8,955 nucleotides of DNA from Chloroflexota bacterium (GTDB taxonomy: Bacteria > Chloroflexota > Anaerolineae > Anaerolineales > Villigracilaceae): positions 1 to 8,955 of the forward strand of contig JAJYOH010000213.1 in the NCBI GenBank assembly GCA_021796315.1, given 5' to 3'. The position numbers were made by a program, and so were the translations under genes. Shown here piece after piece: positions 1-5,558 of the stretch (position 1 is its first letter; the number at the start of each line of letters is the position of its first letter). A model generated the notes under the pieces. It saw only the letters and a program-made list of their open reading frames with translations. It had not been told where the DNA came from and did no database searches.

Positions 1-22
1 GGAAAGGGGATAATTTTGCACT

Positions 23-1408
23 GTGGATGGGCTGACGTATTTCATCCAACATTATTCGCCTCATTCAAAATGGGCGGATGCCTGGAATGAAAAAGCCTAT
101 ATCCAATGGGTCTATCTTAATCAGTATCCTGAAGCAGCGGACACTTTGCTCGCTTACGTGAAGGCCGCCCCATCGTCCACACAGGCGCCGGACGCGTTGA
201 TGAGTGCGGCGCGCATCCTTGAGCGCGATGGCCGCTTCGATGACGCGGGAAAAGTATGGGAACGCGTCGCCAACGAATATCCGGGCAACGATCAGGGACC
301 TACTGCTGTGTTTTGGGCGGGCATCATGCAGTATCGTCAAACCGATTACAAAGCCGCGCTCGCACTTTTCCAGCGCAGCCTGGTGCTTTCACTCGCGCCC
401 GAAGATAAAGCGCGCGCATACATGTGGATCGGCAAAACGCAACAGAAGCTCGGTAATACGACGGAAACTCAGACCGCCTGGCAGTTCGCACAAAATGCCG
501 ACCCGGGCGGATATTACAGCGAGCGTACGCGCGACCTGCTGGCTGGACATCAGCCATTTGTCTCGGCGCCCACAGCCAACCTGAATTTGGATATGAGCGC
601 TGAACGCAAGGACGCGGACTCATGGGTGCGGCTGACGTTCAACCTGCCCGCCGGAACAGACCTGAGCGGCCTCGGTTCACTTGCCGGGGACCCGCGAGCG
701 GTACGCGGCACCGAGCTTTGGTCTCTCGGACAGTACGAAGATGCGCGCCTTGAGTTTGAAGACCTGCGAAACTCAGTCAGTACAGACGCGGTAGCTACCT
801 ATCGGCTGGCAAATTACCTGCTTGATCTGGGGCTGTATCGTTCAGGCATCTTCGCGGCGCGCCAGGTGCTGACCCTGGCCGGGTTGAGCGACAGTGCGTC
901 TTCGATGATGGCCCCACCCTATTTCAGTCACGTCCGCTACGGATTGTATTACAACGATTTGATCGTTCCCGCCGCGCAGAACAACGGTCTCGATCCGCTC
1001 TTTGTGTTCAGCGTTGTCCGCCAGGAAAGTTTATTCGAAGGCTTTGTACGTTCAACGGCAGGCGCACGCGGATTAATGCAGATCGTCCCCAGCACAGGCG
1101 CAACAATTGCCAACGCCGTCGGTTGGCCGCCAGAGTTCAACCCTGAACAACTTTATAGCCCGCAAGTCAGCATTGTGTTGGGCACGCATTATCTGGCATC
1201 GAACCGCGACTTGCTTAACGGCGACTTGTTCGGTGCGCTGGCCGCTTACAATGGCGGTCCCGGCAATGCCCTTGAATGGGAAAAACTCTCAGGGAACGAC
1301 CCCGACCTTTTTCTTGAGTCCATTCGATTCAGTGAGACGCGAAATTACATCCGAAACATTTACGAGATTTACGTGATTTACAGAAGGCTTTACAGCACTG
1401 TCCAATAA
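23..1408 (+). CDS. slt: Soluble lytic murein transglycosylase (Slt type) with TPR-like helical repeats; N-terminus missing or interrupted
   Basis: The product cleaves the MurNAc-GlcNAc bond of peptidoglycan, forming 1,6-anhydro-MurNAc ends, outside the cytoplasmic membrane. Residues about 25-175 read as TPR-like helical pairs and end in the 'DPGGYYSERTRDLL' segment typical of Slt proteins. The C-terminal catalytic domain (about 315-461) carries RQES with catalytic Glu335, GLMQ at 350-353, AAYNGGPG at 407-414 and the ETRNYIRNI block at 438-446. Family members usually have about 600-750 residues and an export signal. This frame has 461 residues and no signal peptide, and an in-frame TAA lies at 11-13. 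The GTG at 23 is therefore a nominal start; an AG-rich stretch at 1-10 lies rather far upstream for a ribosome site. The frame at 3-32 reads coding-like residues, so a frameshift is possible. It is the only plus-strand gene and converges on the yggU end. Function is secure; the start is not. Confidence 0.9.
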   Translation: MDGLTYFIQHYSPHSKWADAWNEKAYIQWVYLNQYPEAADTLLAYVKAAPSSTQAPDALMSAARILERDGRFDDAGKVWERVANEYPGNDQGPTAVFWAGIMQYRQTDYKAALALFQRSLVLSLAPEDKARAYMWIGKTQQKLGNTTETQTAWQFAQNADPGGYYSERTRDLLAGHQPFVSAPTANLNLDMSAERKDADSWVRLTFNLPAGTDLSGLGSLAGDPRAVRGTELWSLGQYEDARLEFEDLRNSVSTDAVATYRLANYLLDLGLYRSGIFAARQVLTLAGLSDSASSMMAPPYFSHVRYGLYYNDLIVPAAQNNGLDPLFVFSVVRQESLFEGFVRSTAGARGLMQIVPSTGATIANAVGWPPEFNPEQLYSPQVSIVLGTHYLASNRDLLNGDLFGALAAYNGGPGNALEWEKLSGNDPDLFLESIRFSETRNYIRNIYEIYVIYRRLYSTVQ

Positions 1409-1426
1409 TCGACAACTCACCAAAAC

Positions 1427-1466
1427 AAAATCATCGAGCCATTCAAACAAATGGCTCGATGATTTT
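1427..1466. terminator. Bidirectional hairpin terminator between convergent genes
   Basis: A perfect 17-bp inverted repeat pairs 1427-1443 (AAAATCATCGAGCCATT) with 1450-1466, with a 6-base loop at 1444-1449. The A run at the foot of one arm and the T run of the other give a U-rich tail in both directions, and a further T5 lies just downstream on the plus strand. It sits between the slt stop (1408) and the yggU stop (1496), so it can end transcripts arriving from both sides. The rest of this 87-base gap shows nothing else. Confidence 0.88.
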
Positions 1467-1495
1467 ATTATAAGTTTTTGAGGGCAGACCAGGTT

Positions 1496-1807
1496 CTATT
1501 CCAAATGGGCAATGATGCGTTTATGAACCGCATCCGCATCCATATCGAGAACCGAGATCAGTTTATCGCGTCCGGTGGCTCCAGCTACGATTTCGATACG
1601 CGTCTTGGGTGTTCCCAATACATCGGATAGAAATTCGATCAACTTTTCGTTCGCTTCTCCATCCACAGGCGGCGCAGAGAGATGGATCTTGACCGTACCG
1701 TCGCTCATCACTTCCACAATTTTATTGTGGCTGGCACGCGGCGTCACGCGCACCGCCAGAGCGGAACCTGTTTTCCCATCGTGCAGGTGGAAACTTCTCT
1801 TTGACAT
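1496..1807 (-). CDS. yggU: DUF167 / YggU family protein
   Basis: A 103-residue cytoplasmic protein of the YggU (DUF167) family, whose biochemical role is not established. The family signature is clear: VRVTPRAS near residues 20-27, a short Gly-containing turn, then LSAPPVDGEANEKLIEFL at about 43-60, followed by the TRIEIVAGATGRDK strand-turn typical of the C-terminal half. Length fits the family (about 75-110). The start is an ATG three bases after the yggT stop, with a good AAGAGG Shine-Dalgarno inside the end of yggT about 6 bases upstream. It is therefore probably translated from the same mRNA as yggS and yggT, and is the last gene before the terminator. The yggS-yggT-DUF167 grouping recurs in many bacteria, which supports the assignment. 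Confidence 0.9.
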   Translation of the reverse strand: MSKRSFHLHDGKTGSALAVRVTPRASHNKIVEVMSDGTVKIHLSAPPVDGEANEKLIEFLSDVLGTPKTRIEIVAGATGRDKLISVLDMDADAVHKRIIAHLE

Positions 1808-1810
1808 TGG

Positions 1811-2071
1811 CTACCTCTTTATTATGCTGATCAATATTTGAGAAGCGAACTGAATAATAATCATCAACACCAGCGGACTAAAATCAAACATCCCGGTGGT
1901 TGGCAAAACGCGGCGGATCGGATTCAAGAGGGGGTCAACAATGCGGTCGAGCGCTTCGCGTACCGGATGATAAGGCGGCAAAACCCACGAAAGAATAACC
2001 GACACAAATATAAGCATAAATAAAACATTCGCAATCACATTGATCAATTGCACAAGAACAGTGGAACTCAT
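1811..2071 (-). CDS. yggT: YggT family small integral membrane protein
   Basis: An 86-residue membrane protein with two hydrophobic helices, about residues 5-31 and 62-84. Between them lies the family's conserved loop, WVLPPYHPVREALDRIVDPLLNPIRRVLP, with the typical DP-LLNPIRR core. YggT proteins are widespread, often lie next to yggS or cell-division genes, and have been linked to osmotic tolerance and division in some organisms; no enzyme activity is known. The ATG directly follows the yggS TAA with no gap. The last codons of yggS supply a GGAG Shine-Dalgarno, which implies translational coupling. Three bases separate its stop from the yggU start. The single-repeat form seen here (about 90 residues) is common. 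Identity is confident; cellular role is unknown. Confidence 0.92.
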   Translation of the reverse strand: MSSTVLVQLINVIANVLFMLIFVSVILSWVLPPYHPVREALDRIVDPLLNPIRRVLPTTGMFDFSPLVLMIIIQFASQILISIIKR

Positions 2072-2824
2072 TTAATCTCCGTATCCGGGTCTCGGACCTA
2101 ATATGGCCTGCCCAATTCGAACCAATGTGGCGCCTTCTTCAACAGCGACCGTGTAATCAGCGCTGGTGCCCATGGAAAGTTCGTTCAATTCAATATACGT
2201 CTGCTCGGACAGAAAATCTCTCAGCCGCCGCAAACGCTCAAAGTAGGGCCGCGCCGCCGAAGGTCCCGTCCTGAGCGAAGCCGAAGGATCGAAAAGAGGC
2301 GGCATCGTCATCAGTCCGCACACTTGCAGGTTGGGCAACGCAGCGATAACATTGACATCCGCCAGCAAATCGGGCCAGCGGGATTCATCGAATGCCGGCC
2401 AGCCATGTTTGCTTTCCTCGCCGCCTACATTGAATTCGAGCAGGACGGGCAGCTTGCGGTTGAACTCTGCGGCAAATCGGTCAACGCGTTGAGCCAGCTT
2501 TAAACTATCGAGCGAATGGAAAAGAGCAAAATGCTCGGCCACCAGATTGGCCTTGCGGCTTTGCACGTGACCGATCATGTGCCATTCTACCGCAGAATAG
2601 CTTTTCAACGCCAGAATTTTTTCGACGGCTTCCTCGGCATAATTTTCGCCAAGGATTTTCGCGCCCGCATCGATGGCGGCTTGAATTACTTCGACCGGCT
2701 GTTTTTTGGTAACCACCACCAGCCTTATTTTTTCCGGCGCACGATTCGATTTTCGCGCGGCAGTAGTCATCTCATCGAGAGTGTGCAAATATTTTTCACG
2801 AATGGAGGAAACGAGGGTAGACAT
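2072..2824 (-). CDS. yggS: YggS/PROSC family pyridoxal-phosphate homeostasis protein, with an in-frame repeat insertion
   Basis: A 250-residue cytoplasmic PLP-binding protein of the YggS/PLPBP family, which controls vitamin B6 pools and amino-acid balance rather than acting as a known enzyme. It is a single alanine-racemase-like TIM barrel. Visible marks are LVVVTK with the PLP lysine Lys40, GENYAEEAVEKI at 59-70, WHMIGHVQSRK at 81-91, FNVGGEESKHG at 131-141 and the phosphate-binding LSMGTSADY-VRIG segments at 216-238. Length is slightly above the usual 225-235, partly because residues about 180-187 come from a 24-bp repeat insertion. The ATG at 2824 has no clear Shine-Dalgarno: the leader directly upstream is a 54-bp palindromic repeat. 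An AGGAG lies on the far side of that repeat, close to the pgeF stop. It joins yggT without a gap. Confidence 0.95.
   Translation of the reverse strand: MSTLVSSIREKYLHTLDEMTTAARKSNRAPEKIRLVVVTKKQPVEVIQAAIDAGAKILGENYAEEAVEKILALKSYSAVEWHMIGHVQSRKANLVAEHFALFHSLDSLKLAQRVDRFAAEFNRKLPVLLEFNVGGEESKHGWPAFDESRWPDLLADVNVIAALPNLQVCGLMTMPPLFDPSASLRTGPSAARPYFERLRRLRDFLSEQTYIELNELSMGTSADYTVAVEEGATLVRIGQAILGPRPGYGD
2256..2287 (-). repeat. 24-bp in-frame insertion flanked by 8-bp direct repeats inside yggS
   Basis: Two copies of GCCGAAGG (plus strand 2256-2263 and 2280-2287) lie exactly 24 bases apart. On the coding strand each reads CCTTCGGC. The unit contains GGCTTCGCTCAGGAC, which resembles a short dispersed repeat I recognise from many bacterial genomes. 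It encodes PSASLRTG (residues 180-187). Removing one 24-base period restores FDPSAARPYF, which matches the ordinary family sequence at this loop. The arrangement is seen directly; the insertion history is inferred. Confidence 0.75.
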
Positions 2825-2832
2825 AATTTTCT

Positions 2833-2886
2833 GGAGTCCGAAGTCTGGAGACTTCGGAAAACCTACGACTGGAGTCGTCGGACTCC
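2833..2886. repeat. 54-bp cloverleaf-like palindromic repeat in the pgeF-yggS gap
   Basis: The ends pair as GGAGTCCG (2833-2840) with CGGACTCC (2879-2886). Inside are two hairpins with the same TGGA loop: CCGAAGTC (2838-2845) with GACTTCGG (2850-2857), and ACGAC (2865-2869) with GTCGT (2874-2878). The first can extend at the expense of the outer stem, so two folds compete. This looks like a REP-type dispersed element. It fills nearly all of the 66-base gap and stops 8 bases before the yggS start codon. Confidence 0.8.
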
Positions 2887-2890
2887 TATT

Positions 2891-3670
2891 TCAAGTCAAC
2901 GCAATCAACGCACCGAAGCGGCCGGTCTTGCCTTTTTCGGCGCGATGCGAAAACCAATCGTCGAGGTGACAGGCCGTGCATAAGCCCGCCACTTCGATCT
3001 GCTCCACGCCTGATTTTTCCAACTGGATTCGATTCGCAGACCAAAGATCGAGATACGTTCTGCCATCGCGCGATTCGATCAGGCGCTTCGCGTCCGGACC
3101 GAAAGCCTGCTCCACCTGCGAGATAACATCCACGCCGACCTCGTAATGATCCACGCCAATCGAGGGGCCGACGGCCGCTAAAATGTCTTTTGGTTTTGAG
3201 CCATATTTTTCGCGCATGGCCTTGACCGTGGCCGCACTTGCGCCGCGCACAGTTCCCATCCAACCCGCGTGCGTAATTCCGACCACGCCTTTTTTCGGAT
3301 CGTGAAAAAGGATCGGGACACAATCCGCAAAGCGCATATAAAGTGTGACTTCAGGTTTATCGGTCAGGATAATATCGGCTTTTTGATGATCGGTGTTGGC
3401 TGGGCGCGGCGCGTCGGTGAAGACGGCGTCAGCGGAATGGACCTGCCAGACATCGAAGAGAGAGTCGAGGGTCCGGCCAAGAGCTGAAAATGAACGAGCG
3501 CGGTTTTCACGCACATGTTCCACATCATCGCCGACCGTCCCGCCCACGTTGAGCGAATCCCACGGCGAGGGGCTGACCCCTCCCCGCCGCGTGAAAACCG
3601 CCTGCGCCAGCGTGCTCGGGAAAATGTCAAAACTAAAGTATCGGATTCCGTTTTTGTTGAAGAAGGGCAT
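2891..3670 (-). CDS. pgeF: PgeF/YfiH (YlmD) family purine-nucleoside phosphorylase / peptidoglycan editing factor (formerly polyphenol oxidase or laccase)
   Basis: A 259-residue soluble protein of the Cu-oxidase_4 family. Members have been described as laccases. Better supported roles are zinc-dependent purine-nucleoside processing (adenosine phosphorylase/deaminase) and, for E. coli YfiH, preventing L-Ser incorporation into peptidoglycan precursors. The metal and active-site residues are in place: QVHSAD with His78, ADCVP with Cys117, HAGW with His134, GPSIG at 168-172 with HYEV following, and a C-terminal CTAC-DDWFSHR segment (231-243). Length is normal. The ATG at 3670 is preceded in frame by a TAA nine bases upstream, so the start is essentially fixed, yet no Shine-Dalgarno is visible. 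A palindromic repeat begins 9 bases upstream. The stop is followed, in the same frame, by yggS 66 bases later. Confidence 0.93.
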   Translation of the reverse strand: MPFFNKNGIRYFSFDIFPSTLAQAVFTRRGGVSPSPWDSLNVGGTVGDDVEHVRENRARSFSALGRTLDSLFDVWQVHSADAVFTDAPRPANTDHQKADIILTDKPEVTLYMRFADCVPILFHDPKKGVVGITHAGWMGTVRGASAATVKAMREKYGSKPKDILAAVGPSIGVDHYEVGVDVISQVEQAFGPDAKRLIESRDGRTYLDLWSANRIQLEKSGVEQIEVAGLCTACHLDDWFSHRAEKGKTGRFGALIALT

Positions 3671-3678
3671 GATCTTTT

Positions 3679-3802
3679 ACGTCATTGCGAGCGCTGGTCG
3701 AGACGCAAGCAGTCGAGGCCAAGCGACATCGTACTCGCAGAGTAAGCAATCTCTTGTTTGAGAGCGGAGATTGCTTCGACAAAGAACGTCTCGCAATGAC
3801 GT
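3679..3802. repeat. 124-bp palindromic MITE/REP-like element between the Grx-DUF2085 gene and pgeF
   Basis: The ends are a perfect 13-bp inverted repeat, ACGTCATTGCGAG (3679-3691) with its complement at 3790-3802. A second perfect 10-bp pair, AAGCAATCTC (3744-3753) with GAGATTGCTT (3767-3776), forms the inner stem. A small hairpin TACTC-GCA-GAGTA lies at 3732-3744. The GTCATTGCGAG...AAGCAATCTC pattern resembles non-coding palindromic elements found in many copies in bacterial genomes. It has no coding capacity and occupies nearly the whole 139-base gap. It starts 7 bases after the upstream stop and ends 8 bases before the pgeF start codon. Confidence 0.85.
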
Positions 3803-3809
3803 CCAATAA

Positions 3810-4826
3810 TTATTTCGCCGCAGCAAATTTCTTGATAAAGAACTGGCGCGTCTCCTGCATAGATTCTTCGATGTTCGGATACGCAAACCAGGCAGTCATA
3901 AAACCGAAAACAAAACCGGTGAACACACGCAGGAAGGGCGTACTTTCGCGATAAGGCAAATATGCAACCAGCCACGGCCAATTGAACTGGCTGAAGAGTT
4001 GCGAGAAACCGTCAAGACCAATTGGGCCAAGGCCAATCAAAATCCATAAGGTCCAATGAAGCGGCGGAAGTTTGCGTTTGGTCAACCCGTAGATGAGACC
4101 AAAAATAAAAATGGCTCCATAGATGGCAATATCGCGCTCGCACAAAGCCACTTTGAATCCAACGGTGGGATTACCGACAAATTGCCGGGCGCTCAAACGC
4201 GAAACGCTGTAAGGATTGCTCAAATCCTGAAAGCCGGTAATTTGATCGAGGGTTTTGATGCCTGTAAGCCCGGCTTCCTTCAGCGGATAATAAGGCTGTT
4301 CGCCAAACAGGAAGAACGAGCGGAATGCAAACTGATGACAGAGCGGACTGTACATGGTGTAAATCAGCCGCGCCGGGGCAGCGGCGTTTACTTCCATCAA
4401 TGTCGGAGCGAGAAATGGAAGTCCGGCATACATGAACATAAGCAGGTTGAGCAAGAGCAGGTAATGCCTGGAGATCCAAAAGTAAACCCTGTCACTCTGC
4501 GTAACAGTCTGCCCTTTGATGACGCGCTGCTGAAAGGCATCGCCATCCGTTTGCTGAAGCTGACTGCGGCGGTCACTGGCCGCGCCGAGAGTCATTTCGA
4601 GCGACTGCTTGCTGATCGGCGCCTTGAGTCTGTACGGACCGATGTCGATAACCGGAATCTCGAGAGCAAAGGTTTGCTTGAGGGTCTGATCCGAGTCAAT
4701 GTTGACTTCGACCAGACGATGAGGAAATTTCTTTTGCAGGTCGATCAGATGTTTTTTGACTTCGTCACACAGTTTGCAATCATCACGGGTATAAAGAGTA
4801 ACATTAAGAATATTGTTTTCAGTCAT
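3810..4826 (-). CDS. Glutaredoxin-like domain fused to DUF2085 integral membrane protein
   Basis: A 338-residue two-domain protein. Residues about 7-82 form a thioredoxin-fold domain of the glutaredoxin-like (DUF836) kind: VTLYTRDDCKLC carries the C17-x-x-C20 redox pair, and EIPVIDIG with Pro58 is the expected cis-proline. A polar linker (about 83-115) leads to a DUF2085 membrane domain. That domain has hydrophobic helices near 121-141, 234-249, 256-275 and 300-316, the signature YSPLCHQFAFRSF at 159-171 (Cys163-His164) and LCERDIAIYGA at 228-238. The N-terminus lacks a signal sequence, so the redox domain is probably cytoplasmic. The ATG lies three bases after the ccdA stop with only a weak Shine-Dalgarno, suggesting coupled translation. 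Beside CcdA, a thiol electron-transfer role is plausible, but the function of DUF2085 is unknown. Confidence 0.87.
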   Translation of the reverse strand: MTENNILNVTLYTRDDCKLCDEVKKHLIDLQKKFPHRLVEVNIDSDQTLKQTFALEIPVIDIGPYRLKAPISKQSLEMTLGAASDRRSQLQQTDGDAFQQRVIKGQTVTQSDRVYFWISRHYLLLLNLLMFMYAGLPFLAPTLMEVNAAAPARLIYTMYSPLCHQFAFRSFFLFGEQPYYPLKEAGLTGIKTLDQITGFQDLSNPYSVSRLSARQFVGNPTVGFKVALCERDIAIYGAIFIFGLIYGLTKRKLPPLHWTLWILIGLGPIGLDGFSQLFSQFNWPWLVAYLPYRESTPFLRVFTGFVFGFMTAWFAYPNIEESMQETRQFFIKKFAAAK

Positions 4827-4829
4827 AAG

Positions 4830-5549
4830 TTAAAGTCCAAAGTTAACATAATAACCATAACGAGCGATCAGTTCGAACACACCTGCAAAAAGCATTACAC
4901 CAACAATAACCAGGATAACGCCCATTGCGATCTCAACATAACGCATGGCCCTGCCATATTTGCGGAGGATGGTTGTGACCCAGCCAATGCCCAACGCGGC
5001 GACCAGGAACGGAATGGCCAGCCCGGCGGAATAAGCGGTTAGAAGTTTCGCACCCAGGATCATCGATCCGCCGTTGATGGCGAAAGTCAGGATCACGCTC
5101 AAGATCGGCCCCACACACGGCGACCAGCCTGCCGAAAAGAAAACACCCATCAGCGCCGAGGAAAGATAACCCCATTTAGGATCGGGTGCGGTATTGACGC
5201 GCGTATCGTATTCCAGAAAAGGGATGCGAAAGACGCCGATCATGTGCAGGCCGAAGATAATGACGACCAGTCCGCCGATCTTCGCCAGCCAGATTTTGAA
5301 GTCGAATAAAAAGCCGCCAGCTGCGGAAGCGGCCACACCGAGCAGGACAAAAACCACGCTGAAGCCAAACACAAAGGCCAGGCCATGCGTAAATGTTATC
5401 CAGCGATTGGATGCGTTATCTTCGCCGCCTGCGGCGCGTCCGCCCAGATAGCCGATATAAGCCGGGACAAGGGAAAAGACGCACGGCGAAAGGAAAGATG
5501 CGAGTCCGGCTAGAAACGCCAAACCAAATGAGACTTGTGAAATATCCAT
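4830..5549 (-). CDS. ccdA: CcdA family cytochrome c biogenesis / thiol-disulfide transporter
   Basis: A 239-residue polytopic membrane protein that relays electrons from cytoplasmic thioredoxin-like donors to thiols outside the membrane, as the central DsbD-type domain does. Six hydrophobic helices are visible (about 6-34, 53-75, 86-107, 130-155, 165-190, 204-228). The two functional cysteines sit in the expected inverted-repeat positions: FLSPCVFSLVP (Cys23) and GWSPCVGPIL (Cys145). Length is typical. The ATG at 5549 lies 9 bases after the L,D-transpeptidase stop, with an AAGAG-like site upstream. The next gene, with a glutaredoxin-like CxxC domain, begins 3 bases after its stop. Classical partners such as ResA, CcsA or CcsB are absent from this window. 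Its target might therefore be cytochromes elsewhere or other extracytoplasmic cysteines, including that of the adjacent L,D-transpeptidase (inference). Confidence 0.94.
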   Translation of the reverse strand: MDISQVSFGLAFLAGLASFLSPCVFSLVPAYIGYLGGRAAGGEDNASNRWITFTHGLAFVFGFSVVFVLLGVAASAAGGFLFDFKIWLAKIGGLVVIIFGLHMIGVFRIPFLEYDTRVNTAPDPKWGYLSSALMGVFFSAGWSPCVGPILSVILTFAINGGSMILGAKLLTAYSAGLAIPFLVAALGIGWVTTILRKYGRAMRYVEIAMGVILVIVGVMLFAGVFELIARYGYYVNFGL

Positions 5550-5558
5550 GTTTTTCTC

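Noticed and set aside
2825..2890. Riboswitch (for example PLP-sensing) upstream of yggS
   Set aside because: The structure is tempting, but its perfect symmetry and identical TGGA loops fit a dispersed palindromic repeat better than an aptamer, and no known riboswitch core is visible.
2516..2983. Plus-strand open frame of 155 codons opposite yggS and the repeat
   Set aside because: It is antisense to conserved YggS and PgeF coding and runs through a palindromic repeat; no family features.
2886..3323. Second minus-strand frame (145 codons) over pgeF
   Set aside because: It overlaps the whole C-terminal half of the clearly recognised PgeF in another frame, and its Arg/Gly-rich composition is typical of an off-frame translation.
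2891..3670. True multicopper laccase
   Set aside because: The protein is of the small Cu-oxidase_4 (YfiH/PgeF) family with a Cys-His-His site. It lacks the cupredoxin domains and HxH copper motifs of real laccases.
2833..3802. CRISPR array or tandem repeat array
   Set aside because: The two palindromic elements differ in sequence and size and occur once each here, with a gene between them. There is no repeat-spacer periodicity.
4056..5042. Long plus-strand open frame of 328 codons opposite the Grx-DUF2085 and ccdA genes
   Set aside because: It is antisense to two well-supported genes, its translation shows no recognisable motif, and it spans their junction. It is a shadow of minus-strand codon bias.
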